Assembly: GCF_037101375.1 (NCBI RefSeq)
Contig: NZ_AP029019.1
Coordinates: 2,895,001 to 2,959,000, forward strand
Direction: 5' to 3'
DNA length: 64,000 bases
DNA from: Acidovorax sp. DW039
GTDB lineage: Bacteria; Pseudomonadota; Gammaproteobacteria; Burkholderiales; Burkholderiaceae_C
Positions 18,723 through 28,406 of this stretch are shown piece after piece (positions within the stretch are counted from its first letter, which is position 1; every line of letters starts with the position of its first letter). The notes below the pieces were generated by a model. It saw only the letters and a list, made by a program, of their open reading frames with translations, searched no databases and was not told the origin of the DNA. The position numbers and the translations under genes are program-made.

Positions 18723-20381
18723 TCAAGCTCTGAACTTGCTGGTGATAGGGTAACGCCAGTCCTTGCCAAAACTGCGGCGGGTGACACGAATACCCACGGG
18801 GGCCTGTCGGCGCTTGTATTCGTTGAGCTTGATGAGGCGCGTCACTCGCTCCACATCGGCACGCGCAAACCCTGCGGAAATGATGGACTCGATGGGTTCG
18901 TCATTTTCCATATAGCGCTCGACAATGGCGTCCAGCACATCATAGGGCGGGAGGCTGTCCTGGTCTTTCTGGTCAGGCCGCAGCTCCGCACTGGGTGGGC
19001 GGGTGATGATGCGCTCTGGAATGGGGTTGCTCCCCGTGCCATACGGATCATTGGCATTGCGCCATCGCGCCAGGGCAAAAACACGGGTCTTGACCACATC
19101 CTTGATCACGGCAAACCCGCCTGCCATGTCGCCATACAGCGTGCAGTAGCCCGTGGCCATCTCGCTCTTGTTGCCCGTGGTCAGCACCACAGAGCCAAAT
19201 TTGTTGGACAGCGCCATCAGCAGCGTGCCTCGAATGCGGGCCTGCAAATTCTCTTCAGTGGTGTCCTCGGGCAAGCCTGCAAACTCATCGGCCAACGCCG
19301 ACTTGAAGGCCTCAAACTGGGGCTTGATGGAAATCTCGTCGTAGCGCACGTTCAGCCGCTGGGCCATGTCGCGCGCATCAATCCAGCTGATGTCAGCGGT
19401 GTAAGGAGACGGCATCATCACCGCTCGCACCTTGCTGGGTCCCAAAGCGTCCACCGCCACGGCGAGCACCAAAGCAGAGTCGATGCCGCCAGACAAGCCC
19501 AGTAGCGCACCCGGAAATCCGTTCTTGCCCACGTAGTCACGCACACCCATCACCAGCGCGTCCCACAGGTCCGCTTCGGCGGAGGGGACAGGATGGATAT
19601 CTGCTCCCAAAACAATAGCACCCTGCGCTCTTTCCACGCCGATATGGAACAGATTTTCTTTGAACCCTGGGGCGCGGGCAGCTACGGTGCCGTCAGCACC
19701 CAAGGCAAACGAACGGCCCTCAAACACGACCTCGTCCTGCCCGCCCACCAAGTGGGCATAGATCAGCGGAAGGCCGGTCTCAACGACCCGCTCACGCATG
19801 GTCTGTTCACGCTCGGCGCTCTTGCCCAAGTGAAAGGGAGAAGCATTGATCACGGCCAGCAATTGCGCTCCCGCCGCTGCGGCATCCCGAGCGGCAGAGG
19901 CAAACCATGCGTCTTCGCAAATCAGAACGCCCACCTTCAGCCCAGCCACCTCAAACACGCAGGGTTTGTGGCCCGGCAGGAAGTAACGGCGCTCATCAAA
20001 AACCTGGTAGTTGGGAAGCTCGCGCTTGAAATAGGTCTGCTCGATGCGGCCATCACGCAGCACGCTGGCCGCATTGCGGCACACACTCGGAGCCTCGTTG
20101 TCCGCCGAGATCGCCTGCGGATGCCCCAGCAGGATGACCAGCCCCTGTAACCCCGCAGTCTCGCGGGCCACGGTTTTCACGGCATCATCACAGGCCGCCA
20201 GAAAGGCGGGGCGCAAAAACAGGTCTTCCGCCGCGTAGCCACAGATAGCCAGCTCGGGTGTCAACAGCAACTGCACTCCCTGCGCATGGGCTTCGCGGGC
20301 GGCGGCAATGATCTTTTGCGCATTGCCGGGCATATCGCCCACCACAAAGTTGAGCTGCGCAGTGCAAATGGAGAGCGTCAT
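18723..20381 (-). CDS. nadE: Glutamine-dependent NAD+ synthase
   Basis: Amidates nicotinate adenine dinucleotide to NAD+ using glutamine. The 552-residue protein is a two-domain fusion: an N-terminal nitrilase-like glutaminase (residues 1 to about 265, with LLLTPELAICGYAAEDLFLR, and the nucleophile Cys in VGVLICEDAWF) and a C-terminal synthetase with the PP-loop LGLSGGIDSALVLAVAVDAL and GNKSEMATGYCTLYGDMAGG. The start ATG 20381 gives MTLSICTAQLNFVVGDMPGN, the usual N-terminus; a 28-codon extension upstream is rejected. It is followed by glnB. Confidence 0.95.
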   Translation of the reverse strand: MTLSICTAQLNFVVGDMPGNAQKIIAAAREAHAQGVQLLLTPELAICGYAAEDLFLRPAFLAACDDAVKTVARETAGLQGLVILLGHPQAISADNEAPSVCRNAASVLRDGRIEQTYFKRELPNYQVFDERRYFLPGHKPCVFEVAGLKVGVLICEDAWFASAARDAAAAGAQLLAVINASPFHLGKSAEREQTMRERVVETGLPLIYAHLVGGQDEVVFEGRSFALGADGTVAARAPGFKENLFHIGVERAQGAIVLGADIHPVPSAEADLWDALVMGVRDYVGKNGFPGALLGLSGGIDSALVLAVAVDALGPSKVRAVMMPSPYTADISWIDARDMAQRLNVRYDEISIKPQFEAFKSALADEFAGLPEDTTEENLQARIRGTLLMALSNKFGSVVLTTGNKSEMATGYCTLYGDMAGGFAVIKDVVKTRVFALARWRNANDPYGTGSNPIPERIITRPPSAELRPDQKDQDSLPPYDVLDAIVERYMENDEPIESIISAGFARADVERVTRLIKLNEYKRRQAPVGIRVTRRSFGKDWRYPITSKFRA

Positions 20382-20485
20382 GGAACTGTTAAGGGCTTGG
20401 GGTGCCAGTGAGAACGACATCCACGCCGCGCCCCAAAGTGAGATGCACGAGCACTTTGTCGACACACCCCTCAGGAAAACACACC

Positions 20486-21769
20486 GTGGCTGATCCTCGC
20501 ATTATCGCCCGCGTGCATGCCTCCGTGCTCGAAGTGGATGCGAACGCATGGAACGCACTGCTTGCCCAAGAACAACACGCCACCCCATTCATGCGCCATG
20601 AATACCTCGCGGCATTGGAGAGAAGCGATAGCGCCACACCACGCACGGGCTGGGCGGCACGGTTCATCTCGCTGTGGGACGGACAAAGCCTGATAGGCGC
20701 TTGTCCGCTGTACCTCAAATCCCACTCGTACGGCGAGTACGTATTCGACTGGGCCTGGGCCAGTGCCTATGAGCAGCATGGCGTTCCTTACTACCCGAAG
20801 GCAGTGATTGCCGTGCCGTTCACACCGGTGCCGGGCGCACGCTTGCTGGCCCGTGATGCGGCCGCACGAACCCTGCTGGTGGAAGCTGCCCGGCAGTACT
20901 GCCTGGATGAAGACATTTCCTCCCTGCACATCCTTTTTGCCAGTGAGCAGGATCAACAAGCCAGTGCCCAGGCCGAGCTTATGCCCCGCCACACCGTGCA
21001 ATTTCACTGGCAAAACCAGCGCAACGCCAAGGCTGAGCCACAAGCAGCGAACACCGCCGCTAGCAAGTACTCCAGCTTCGACGATTTTCTTGGCCAGCTC
21101 ACACAGGAAAAGCGCAAGAAAATCCGCCAGGAGCGCCGCCGCGTAGCCGAAGCTGGAGTGACCTTCCGCTGGTCCCGCGGACGGGATATTTCGACAGCCG
21201 ACTGGGATTTTTTCTACCGCTGCTACGAACGCACCTACCTGGAGCACGGCAACCCACCCTATCTGACCCGGGCCTTTTTCACAGAGATGGAGCAACACCT
21301 GCCCGAGGCGTGGGTCTTGTTCGTCGCAGAGCGGAACGGACGCCCCATTGCTAGCAGTTTGATAGCTGTCCGCGCTCTATCTACGGGCGGTGGCACCCAA
21401 AAACACTCAAAAGATGCGCCGACACCCCAAGCCGAAGAGGCCATTGCCTATGGCCGCTACTGGGGCGCACTGGAGCGTGTGGATTGTCTTCACTTTGAAG
21501 CGTGCTACTACCAGCCCATCGCATGGTGCATAGAGCACGGCATCAGCCGCTTTGAAGGTGGGGCGCAAGGAGAGCACAAAATGGCCCGGGCGCTGCTTCC
21601 AGTCCAGGCTACCAGCGCACACTGGCTCGCCCATCCGGCTTTTGCGGATGCGGTGGAGCGTTTTCTGGACCGGGAGGGCGAAGGTGTCGAGCAGTACTTG
21701 CAGTCCCTGCAACAGCGATCGCCCTTGCGCAGCAGCAAAGCACCGATCCAACCTGACCCGGAAGCATAA
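20486..21769 (+). CDS. FemAB-like predicted N-acyltransferase (COG3146, PF04339)
   Basis: 427-residue GNAT-fold protein of the FemAB_like family, possibly an aminoacyl or acyl transferase acting on peptidoglycan precursors or lipids; the substrate is unknown. Visible motifs are ATPFMRHEYLAALERSDSAT, SYGEYVFDWAWASAYEQHG, YYPKAVIAVPFTPVPGARLL, LTQEKRKKIRQERRRVAEAG, and near the end YGRYWGALERVDCLHFEACY followed by GISRFEGGAQGEHKMARAL. GTG 20486 was chosen because AGGA lies about 10 bases upstream and the conserved region begins soon after; an ATG at 20402 is an alternative. A copy of the dispersed repeat (21350-21394) lies inside the gene and appears to add a low-complexity insert (LIAVRALSTGGGTQKHSKDA) between PIASS and the YGRYWG motif. 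Confidence 0.85.
   Translation: MADPRIIARVHASVLEVDANAWNALLAQEQHATPFMRHEYLAALERSDSATPRTGWAARFISLWDGQSLIGACPLYLKSHSYGEYVFDWAWASAYEQHGVPYYPKAVIAVPFTPVPGARLLARDAAARTLLVEAARQYCLDEDISSLHILFASEQDQQASAQAELMPRHTVQFHWQNQRNAKAEPQAANTAASKYSSFDDFLGQLTQEKRKKIRQERRRVAEAGVTFRWSRGRDISTADWDFFYRCYERTYLEHGNPPYLTRAFFTEMEQHLPEAWVLFVAERNGRPIASSLIAVRALSTGGGTQKHSKDAPTPQAEEAIAYGRYWGALERVDCLHFEACYYQPIAWCIEHGISRFEGGAQGEHKMARALLPVQATSAHWLAHPAFADAVERFLDREGEGVEQYLQSLQQRSPLRSSKAPIQPDPEA
21350..21394 (+). repeat. Dispersed repeat, diverged copy R3 inside a coding sequence
   Basis: GCTAGCAGTTTGATAGCTG then TCCGCGCTC and ACGGGCGG resemble copy R4 (GCTATTGATTTAATAGCTTC, then CTGCGC, GGCGGGCG). It is more diverged than the other copies, so the assignment is tentative. 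Confidence 0.5.
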
Positions 21770-21805
21770 AAAAAAGCCGAGCCCTCCAGGGCGTCGGCTT
21801 TTTTT
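21768..21805. terminator. Bidirectional terminator between the FemAB-like gene and a chemoreceptor gene
   Basis: Stem AAAGCCGA-GCCC / GGGC-TCGGCTTT with a TCCA loop and one bulged G, flanked by A and T runs on both sides. It serves both convergent genes. Confidence 0.92.
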
Positions 21806-21859
21806 GGCGAATTCTGTCTCCAAGACAGATTCGCATCGGAGCTCAGAAGCCCACCTACC

Positions 21860-23998
21860 TCAAAAAGACTCCCAGTCACCATCGTCGGCGGCGGAGGACG
21901 TCCGTGGGGCTTGATGGCTGTGCCCTACTTGCTTGGCTGGGGCAAGCGGCGGGGTTTTGGCAGCAGCAGCGCCTGCCATTTTTACTTTCAGCTCTTTTGC
22001 CAGTTGGATGACCGCAGCGCCCACTTTTTGGGATGCGTTGGAGAACGCCGTGTTGTTCTCCAGCTGCTTTTTCGCTTCGTCGTAAGCCCCTTGGTTGATC
22101 AACCGGGCCACCTTCCCTGCTTCCTGATGGAACTGCCGGTGCGAATCGACCAGATTCACAAACGAAGGTTTGCCGCCGTATTGCGAACCACCAGCGCCGT
22201 GAAGCCACTTGCCCAAATCACAACAATCGTCACGAGACACCGTGGCCTCGTCCAGTTGCTCCTTCTGAGTCAATGCCGTACGCAACTTAGACCGCCAATT
22301 GGCATGGGCCTGTATCGCTGTGTCCAGATTGATACCGAGGGATGCGGTTGCATCACGCTCTATCGACCGGGACGCTGGCGGTGAGAAAGCCTTGGGGGCA
22401 GCGACCCTGCCCACGGACGTACCTGCAGAGTTGGCAATTGCAGCTCGGGCGGCGTGTTCTTCGCTTGCAGACAGCTTGAAGAACGCCACGGTGTTCACCA
22501 GCTCATGTGCCTGATTGTTCAGGCTGCTGGCGGCAGCGGCCATCTCTTCCACCAAGGCTGCGTTCTGCTGCGTGACCTGGTCCATCTGCGTGACGGCTTC
22601 ACCCACCTGATTGACGCCTTGGCTTTGCTCGTTGCTGGCAGCGCTGATTTCACCCATCAGGTCCGTCACGCGCTTGATGGCACTGACCACCTCCGCCATG
22701 GTGCTGCCCGCTTGGTCCACCAGGGTGGTGCCCTGCTCAACGCGCTCCACACTGTCGTTGATCAAGGTCTTGATCTGCTTGGCAGCATCGGCCGAACGGC
22801 TGGCAAGGCTGCGCACCTCGCTGGCCACCACCGCGAAGCCACGTCCCTGCTCACCGGCACGAGCGGCTTCCACGGCAGCGTTCAAAGCAAGAATGTTGGT
22901 CTGGAAGGCAATGCTGTCGATCACGCCGATGATGTCGGAAATCTTGCGCGAGCTGTCATTGATGCCCTTCATGGTCTCCACCACTTCGCCCACCACATCG
23001 CCACCCCGCACTGCGACAGTTGATGCGCTCATCGCCAGCTGATTGGCCTGGCGGGCGTTTTCGGCGTTCTGGCGCACGGTAGAGTTCAATTCCTCCATAG
23101 ACGCCGCCGTCTGCTGCAAAGCGCTGGCCTGCTGTTCTGTGCGAGCACTCAGGTCATTGTTGCCTTGGGCGATTTCTGAAGAGGCGGTCGCCACGTTTTC
23201 AGAGCCTTGCCGCACATGGCCCACGATGCGCGACAGACTTTGCTGCATGTCCGCCAAAGCACGCAGCAGCCGCGCAGCTTCATCCTTGCCGCTGGCATTG
23301 ATCGGCACCGAAAGATTGCCTTGGCTGATGGCCTCTGCAGCCTCCACAGCCTGCTGCACAGGCGTGGTAATCGAACGCGTTGCCCAAAGCGCAAAAACCA
23401 ACCCCAGCGCCAACGAAGCGCCAGCACCCACGCCCAGCACCCATTGGCTGGTTGCGGCTGCGCTCATGACGGATTTCTCGTATGCGTTGAGCTCGTCATG
23501 CGTGAACTTGGTGACGTCATCGAGTGCCTGCAAATAGGCCTGTGCCAGTGGACGCAGGTCGCTGTCCACCAATGCAAACACATCCTCACCGGCCTTCTTG
23601 CGCTCCAACAACTTGGCACGCGCGTCGATGTAAGTCTTGCGGGTCGCCGCAACTTTGCCCAGAAGCTCCTTGCTGCGAGGGCTGTCCATCAAGGTTTCCA
23701 GGCGCTTCTGCCCTTCCGTCACCGCATTGGTGGTGGCGGTCATTTCTGCGCCCAGCGATGCGATGTAGGCAGCATCAGAAGTTTTCAAGGCAGCAGATGC
23801 GCGCACCCAGTTCAAGTTGATGGCGGCTTTCCACTGCAATGCCAGTTCGTTGCGCTCAATTTCCACGCTGGAAATGCGGGCGGTGGCATCTTTCAAGTCA
23901 GCCAGCCGCCAGATGCCTACCGTAGCAATCAAGGCGGTGATCAAAAGTACAAGACCGAAAGCTATGCCAAGCCGGGTCCCGATCTTGAGGTTGTTCAT
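21860..23998 (-). CDS. Methyl-accepting chemotaxis protein with CZB domain and C-terminal tether
   Basis: Inner-membrane chemoreceptor of 712 residues. An N-terminal transmembrane helix ([20 protein letters not shown]) is followed by a helical-bundle sensor (about residues 35-190, four-helix-bundle MCP type). A second membrane segment ([20 protein letters not shown]) leads to HAMP and then the signalling domain with tip [20 protein letters not shown] and [20 protein letters not shown]. Near the C-terminus lies a chemoreceptor zinc-binding (CZB) domain ([12 protein letters not shown], then [13 protein letters not shown], and [12 protein letters not shown]), ending in DWESF, a CheR/CheB-tethering pentapeptide of the NWETF type. 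The start at 23998 begins [15 protein letters not shown]. The ligand is unknown; the CZB domain suggests zinc or hypochlorite sensing. Confidence 0.92.
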   Translation of the reverse strand: MNNLKIGTRLGIAFGLVLLITALIATVGIWRLADLKDATARISSVEIERNELALQWKAAINLNWVRASAALKTSDAAYIASLGAEMTATTNAVTEGQKRLETLMDSPRSKELLGKVAATRKTYIDARAKLLERKKAGEDVFALVDSDLRPLAQAYLQALDDVTKFTHDELNAYEKSVMSAAATSQWVLGVGAGASLALGLVFALWATRSITTPVQQAVEAAEAISQGNLSVPINASGKDEAARLLRALADMQQSLSRIVGHVRQGSENVATASSEIAQGNNDLSARTEQQASALQQTAASMEELNSTVRQNAENARQANQLAMSASTVAVRGGDVVGEVVETMKGINDSSRKISDIIGVIDSIAFQTNILALNAAVEAARAGEQGRGFAVVASEVRSLASRSADAAKQIKTLINDSVERVEQGTTLVDQAGSTMAEVVSAIKRVTDLMGEISAASNEQSQGVNQVGEAVTQMDQVTQQNAALVEEMAAAASSLNNQAHELVNTVAFFKLSASEEHAARAAIANSAGTSVGRVAAPKAFSPPASRSIERDATASLGINLDTAIQAHANWRSKLRTALTQKEQLDEATVSRDDCCDLGKWLHGAGGSQYGGKPSFVNLVDSHRQFHQEAGKVARLINQGAYDEAKKQLENNTAFSNASQKVGAAVIQLAKELKVKMAGAAAAKTPPLAPAKQVGHSHQAPRTSSAADDGDWESF

Positions 23999-24278
23999 GG
24001 TGATCCTCTGCAATAAGTGCGGAGCCTGTGCACATGCCTGCACGGCGTCCATTCCTGAAGCTTGCGCCCTGCGCGCATGAGGACACAAGCTGGAATAGAT
24101 TATCCATCAAATTTTCATCATTTGCATCATATTTATCGAATTAAATATTGTTAACCATGAATATGCTTTTACCTTGAGCAAAGTCAAGGGATCTTCCATG
24201 TAATTTTGATAAAAATATCTATTCTCATTTACCGAGAAAATACTCTGCGCAGTGGAGCCCATGATGGAGCGCCCAAAA
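23999..24278. other. AT-rich intergenic region upstream of the CZB chemoreceptor
   Basis: About 280 bases with no gene, unusually AT-rich for this chromosome between 24100 and 24240. It probably holds the receptor promoter on the minus strand. Two motifs stand out: TTGTTAACCAT (24148-24158), also present before the soluble receptor at 46 kb, and TTGAGCAAAGTCAA (24174-24187), an 8/10 match to an FNR-type box. I found no clear sigma-28 promoter. Confidence 0.6.
24148..24158 (-). promoter_or_regulatory. Shared 11-base motif TTGTTAACCAT, copy A
   Basis: Identical to 46229-46239 and placed 150 bases before the receptor start codon, with AT-rich flanks. It contains the palindrome GTTAAC. Function unknown. 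Confidence 0.35.
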
Positions 24279-24320
24279 GAAAAGCGGACTGGTATTAGCA
24301 CCAGTCCGCTTTCTGTTTTT
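24279..24320. terminator. Terminator downstream of ppa, bidirectional
   Basis: 13-bp perfect stem AAAGCGGACTGGT / ACCAGTCCGCTTT with a 6-base loop. On the minus strand it is followed by TCTTTT and on the plus strand by CTGTTTTT. Confidence 0.9.
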
Positions 24321-24388
24321 GCTTACCGCCCTGTTCAAAGGCAGTCAGCAGCGGGGAGCGCAATGCCCTCCACCGCCAACGGCACAAC

Positions 24389-24925
24389 TCAGGCTTGGCT
24401 CTTTTGGTAGTTGGCCACGCCGTCAGTGATTTCCTTCTTGGCGGCATCGATGCCTTCCCAGCCAATCACCTTGACCCACTTGCCCTTTTCCAGATCCTTG
24501 TAGTGCTCAAAGAAGTGGGCAATGGCGTTGCGACGCATCGCGTTCACGTCGTCAATGTTCTGCCAGTGGTCATACATGGGAAGAATCTTGGAGGTGGGCA
24601 CGGCAATGACCTTGCCGTCCACGCCTGCCTCGTCTTCCATCATCAGGATACCCAGGGGACGGCAAGGCACCACCACGCCAGGGTGCAGGGGATAAGGCGT
24701 GATCACCAGCACGTCCACCGGATCGCCATCACCCGACAGCGTCTGGGGCACGTAACCGTAGTTGGTGGGGTAGTGCATGGCCGTGGTCATGAAGCGATCC
24801 ACGAAGATGGCACCAGACTCTTTGTCCACTTCGTACTTGATGGGGTCGGAGTTCATCGGGATTTCGATGACCACATTGAACGACTCGGGGACGTTCTTGC
24901 CAGGGGTAACGTTGTTGAGAGACAT
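24389..24925 (-). CDS. ppa: Inorganic pyrophosphatase, soluble family I
   Basis: Cytoplasmic enzyme hydrolysing pyrophosphate to phosphate, pulling biosynthetic reactions forward. The 178-residue protein has the family I signature [19 protein letters not shown] with the metal-binding Asp residues, [33 protein letters not shown] and [14 protein letters not shown]. The start ATG 24925 ([17 protein letters not shown]) is the conserved N-terminus; an extension upstream crosses the promoter region and is rejected. It is divergent from the membrane pyrophosphatase gene, sharing a 242-base promoter region. Confidence 0.96.
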   Translation of the reverse strand: MSLNNVTPGKNVPESFNVVIEIPMNSDPIKYEVDKESGAIFVDRFMTTAMHYPTNYGYVPQTLSGDGDPVDVLVITPYPLHPGVVVPCRPLGILMMEDEAGVDGKVIAVPTSKILPMYDHWQNIDDVNAMRRNAIAHFFEHYKDLEKGKWVKVIGWEGIDAAKKEITDGVANYQKSQA

Positions 24926-25167
24926 GTCTTTAAAAATAGTGGTTAGCAACGGTAACCCGCGAAGCATGGCATGCCATATTGCGTCGGGATTAACCCTGAT
25001 TTTAGGGGCAGGCCCCTTTCTACCCGCTTGCATTTGGGGCTTTGGCTGTAAATTGGGCCCGTTGGCCAATCGGCTCCGCTGCGCGGGGCCCGAGGAAGCA
25101 ACGCAGCGGAAGCACCACCGATGCGTCGTGTTTCCATCCGTGCAACCGAATTCTCAAGGAGCACCGA

Positions 25168-27249
25168 ATGGCTGAAAGCACAGCAATGACCCCTCCCCTC
25201 CTTCTCGCCCTGGTCTGTGGACTGGTGGCGGTGGCCTACGGCATCTGGGCGCGGGGCTGGATCCTGGCCAAAGACCCTGGCAACCCACGCATGCAGGAAA
25301 TTGCAGCCGCCATCCAGGCAGGTGCTGCCGCCTATCTGGCGCGGCAGTACAAGACGATTGCCATGGTGGGCATCGTGCTGGCGGTATTGATTGGCGTGTT
25401 TCTGGATGGGGCAACCGCCATCGGTTTCGTTGTGGGGGCGGTGCTCTCCGGGGCATGCGGCTTTATTGGCATGAATGTTTCGGTGCGGGCCAATGTGCGC
25501 ACGGCCCAGGCGGCCACACAGGGCATTGGGCCCGCGCTGGACGTGGCCTTTCGCGGCGGGGCCATCACCGGCATGCTGGTGGTGGGGCTGGGCCTGCTGG
25601 GGGTTACGGGCTTTTTCTGGTTTCTGGCGGGCAACGGCAACCTCAAGCCCACCGCCCATCTGGCCACGTTGCTCAATCCGCTGATCGGATTTGCCTTCGG
25701 CTCTTCGCTCATTTCCATCTTTGCACGCCTGGGCGGTGGCATCTTCACCAAAGGGGCCGACGTGGGGGCTGACCTGGTGGGCAAGGTGGAGGCAGGCATT
25801 CCCGAAGACGACCCGCGCAACCCCGCCGTGATTGCCGACAACGTGGGTGACAACGTGGGCGACTGCGCTGGCATGGCGGCTGACCTGTTTGAGACCTATG
25901 CCGTCACCCTGATTGCCACCATGGTGTTGGGCGCACTGATGGTGGGGGCAGCCCCAGTCAGCGCGGTCGTCTACCCGCTGGCGCTCGGCGCGGTGTCGAT
26001 CATTGCGTCGATCATCGGCTGCTTCTTCGTAAAGGCCTCGCCCGGCATGAAGAACGTGATGCCCGCCCTCTACAAGGGCCTGGCCATCGCAGGGTTGCTG
26101 TCTCTGGTGGCGTTCTACTTCGTCACCGTCTGGATCATTCCCGACAACGCCCTGACCGCCACAGGCAGCCAGATGAAGCTGTTTGGCGCGTGCACGGTGG
26201 GGCTGGTGCTCACCGCTGCGCTGGTGTGGATCACCGAGTTCTACACAGGCACCCAGTATTCCCCCGTGCGGCATATTGCTCAGGCATCCACCACAGGCCA
26301 CGGCACCAACATCATTGCAGGGCTGGGCGTTTCCATGCGGTCCACCGCGTGGCCGGTGATCTTTGTGTGTCTGGCCATCCTGGCCGCCTACCACCTTGCA
26401 GGGCTGTACGGTATCGCCGTGGCGGCAATGTCCATGCTCAGCATGGCGGGCATCGTGGTGGCACTCGATGCGTATGGTCCCATCACCGACAACGCGGGCG
26501 GCATTGCCGAAATGGCCGATCTGCCCAGCAGCGTGCGCGACATCACTGACCCGCTCGACGCGGTGGGCAACACCACCAAGGCCGTCACCAAGGGCTATGC
26601 GATTGGCTCGGCAGGCCTGGCGGCACTGGTGCTGTTTGCAGACTACACCCACAAGCTCGAAACCTATGGCCGCGCCATCAGCTTCGATCTGTCAGACCCG
26701 CTGGTCATCATCGGCCTCTTCATCGGGGGGTTGATCCCTTACCTGTTCGGCGCCATGGCCATGGAAGCCGTGGGCCGTGCGGCCGGGGCGGTGGTGGTGG
26801 AAGTGCGCCGCCAGTTCAGCACCATTGCCGGCATCATGGATGGCACCGGCAAGCCCGAATATGGCAAGGCGGTAGACATGCTGACCTCTGCAGCCATCAA
26901 GGAAATGGTCATCCCCAGCCTGCTGCCCGTGGTGGTGCCGCTGGTGGTGGGCCTGGCGCTGGGGCCCAAGGCATTGGGGGGGCTGCTGATGGGCACCATC
27001 GTGACCGGGCTTTTCGTGGCCATCAGCATGTGCACTGGCGGCGGCGCGTGGGACAACGCCAAAAAGTACATCGAGGATGGACACCACGGCGGCAAGGGCT
27101 CTGAAGCGCACAAGGCTGCCGTGACAGGCGACACCGTGGGCGACCCCTACAAGGACACCGCAGGCCCCGCCATCAATCCGCTGATCAAGATCATCAATAT
27201 CGTGGCGCTGCTCATCGTGCCCCTGGTGGTGAAGTTTCACGCCAGTTAA
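25168..27249 (+). CDS. hppA: Membrane-bound proton-pumping pyrophosphatase, K+-independent type
   Basis: Couples pyrophosphate hydrolysis to proton export across the inner membrane. The 693-residue protein has many transmembrane helices and the family core: [59 protein letters not shown], and near the C-terminus [20 protein letters not shown] and [20 protein letters not shown]. In [20 protein letters not shown] the residue after GNTT is Lys (about residue 471), which in this family marks potassium-independent pumps (Ala marks K+-dependent ones). The start ATG 25168 has AAGGAG upstream. It lies divergent from the soluble enzyme ppa, so the cell has both ways of using pyrophosphate. Confidence 0.96.
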   Translation: MAESTAMTPPLLLALVCGLVAVAYGIWARGWILAKDPGNPRMQEIAAAIQAGAAAYLARQYKTIAMVGIVLAVLIGVFLDGATAIGFVVGAVLSGACGFIGMNVSVRANVRTAQAATQGIGPALDVAFRGGAITGMLVVGLGLLGVTGFFWFLAGNGNLKPTAHLATLLNPLIGFAFGSSLISIFARLGGGIFTKGADVGADLVGKVEAGIPEDDPRNPAVIADNVGDNVGDCAGMAADLFETYAVTLIATMVLGALMVGAAPVSAVVYPLALGAVSIIASIIGCFFVKASPGMKNVMPALYKGLAIAGLLSLVAFYFVTVWIIPDNALTATGSQMKLFGACTVGLVLTAALVWITEFYTGTQYSPVRHIAQASTTGHGTNIIAGLGVSMRSTAWPVIFVCLAILAAYHLAGLYGIAVAAMSMLSMAGIVVALDAYGPITDNAGGIAEMADLPSSVRDITDPLDAVGNTTKAVTKGYAIGSAGLAALVLFADYTHKLETYGRAISFDLSDPLVIIGLFIGGLIPYLFGAMAMEAVGRAAGAVVVEVRRQFSTIAGIMDGTGKPEYGKAVDMLTSAAIKEMVIPSLLPVVVPLVVGLALGPKALGGLLMGTIVTGLFVAISMCTGGGAWDNAKKYIEDGHHGGKGSEAHKAAVTGDTVGDPYKDTAGPAINPLIKIINIVALLIVPLVVKFHAS

Positions 27250-27455
27250 ATTTGGCACAAAACGCACCAACTTCGCCTATCTTGAGCCAAGTCAATTCTG
27301 CCAAGGCCTTTGCGCAAAACTTTCTTGACACCCTTGCCCCCCATCTCCACCATCGGGGCAGAGGGATGTCCTGCATCAGTCGCTGCGGAAGGTGACAGCA
27401 TCACCTCGCGAAGCGCACGCAGGACATCCCAAGCGTTATCTGAAGGAGACAAGCC

Positions 27456-28280
27456 ATGACCGAACTGGTCGTCCGCCGACTGTTGATTGACCTGGAAGCG
27501 CCCATGCCCAGGCACTGGTGCGGGGGCGACGCATTTCGCACGGCGCTGTTCAACGCGCTGTCGATGAGCTTTCCGATGGGTGAGCAATTCTTCATCGACT
27601 CCGTACGAGACGGCCACAAGACATTGCCCCCCGACAAGCAGGCTGCCTTTGCCGCAGAGGTACGCGGGTTCATCGGGCAAGAGGCCACCCACCGCCGCCT
27701 GCACTCGCTGTTCAACAACCACCTGGAGCAACGCGGGCTGCGCAACCTGTGGGCAATGTCCATTGAGAAGCAGCGCAAGATGTTCGAAGGGCTGGACCCA
27801 CGCCATGCCCTGGCGGTGACTGCCGCCAACGAGCACTTCACCGCGGTGCTGGCCGAATGGCTGCTCAGCCACCCCGAAGTGCTGAACGGCAGCGAAGAAC
27901 GGCTGCAAACCCTGTGGCTGTGGCACAGCGCAGAAGAGGCAGAACACAAGAACACGGCCTTTGACCTGTACCACGCGCTGGGGGGCGATCATCACTGGCG
28001 CATCGTCTGGTTCCGCCGCACCACCATGATGTTTCTGCTGGATGTGACACGCCAGATTCTGAGCAACCTGCGCCGCGACGGCAGTCTGTATCGCCCGTCT
28101 ACCTGGGCCAGTGCATGGCGCACGCTGTTGGGAGCCAACGGGCTGGTGCGGCAGACCTGGCGGCCGTGGAAGGACTACTTCCGTCGCGACTTTCACCCCA
28201 GCCAGCGCACCAACGTCCTTTCCCTGCAGTGGCTGCAGCACAACCGCAACCGCTTTATTCCGGTGGGAGAACGGGCCTGA
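27456..28280 (+). CDS. Predicted metal-dependent hydrolase (COG3687, PF10118)
   Basis: 274-residue protein of a family annotated as metal-dependent hydrolase but with a ferritin-like di-iron pattern. Visible motifs are MSFPMGEQFFIDSVRDG, FIGQEATHRRLHSLFNNHLE, AANEHFTAVLAEWLL and LWHSAEEAEHKNTAFDLYHA, giving several Glu and ExxH pairs that could bind two metals. The start ATG 27456 has AAGGAG upstream. It probably stands alone, with a 200-base gap after hppA and a convergent neighbour. The reaction is not known to me. Confidence 0.8.
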   Translation: MTELVVRRLLIDLEAPMPRHWCGGDAFRTALFNALSMSFPMGEQFFIDSVRDGHKTLPPDKQAAFAAEVRGFIGQEATHRRLHSLFNNHLEQRGLRNLWAMSIEKQRKMFEGLDPRHALAVTAANEHFTAVLAEWLLSHPEVLNGSEERLQTLWLWHSAEEAEHKNTAFDLYHALGGDHHWRIVWFRRTTMMFLLDVTRQILSNLRRDGSLYRPSTWASAWRTLLGANGLVRQTWRPWKDYFRRDFHPSQRTNVLSLQWLQHNRNRFIPVGERA

Positions 28281-28329
28281 AATGGCTCAGCGCCCGTGAC
28301 ACTTCCCAGGGTGTCATCCAGTAGTATTC

Positions 28330-28376
28330 GCTATTGATTTAATAGCTTCCTGCGCATTATTGGCGGGCGCAGAAGC
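28330..28376 (+). repeat. Dispersed repeat, copy R4
   Basis: GCTATTGATTTAATAGCTTC followed by CTGCGC, ATTATTGGCGGGCGCAGAAG. The reverse complement aligns with R1 and R8. Its 3-prime end forms one arm of the perfect hairpin at 28365-28395. Confidence 0.75.
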
Positions 28377-28395
28377 CGAATTTCCTTCTGCGCCC
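28365..28395. other. Perfect 11-bp hairpin in a convergent intergenic region
   Basis: GGGCGCAGAAG / CTTCTGCGCCC with a 9-base loop, lying between two convergent genes. There is no T run on either strand, so it may be a rho-assisted or attenuating terminator or simply part of the repeat. Confidence 0.6.
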
Positions 28396-28406
28396 TGCTT
28401 CACACT

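Noticed and set aside
24943..26652. Long minus-strand open frame opposite hppA
   Set aside because: It is rich in His, Gln and Gly with no family resemblance, lies exactly antisense to a well-supported gene and results from GC-rich codon use.
27282..27295. TTGAGCCAAGTCAA as an FNR box before the COG3687 gene
   Set aside because: Only 8 of 10 positions match and it is 160 bases from the start codon, with no supporting promoter.
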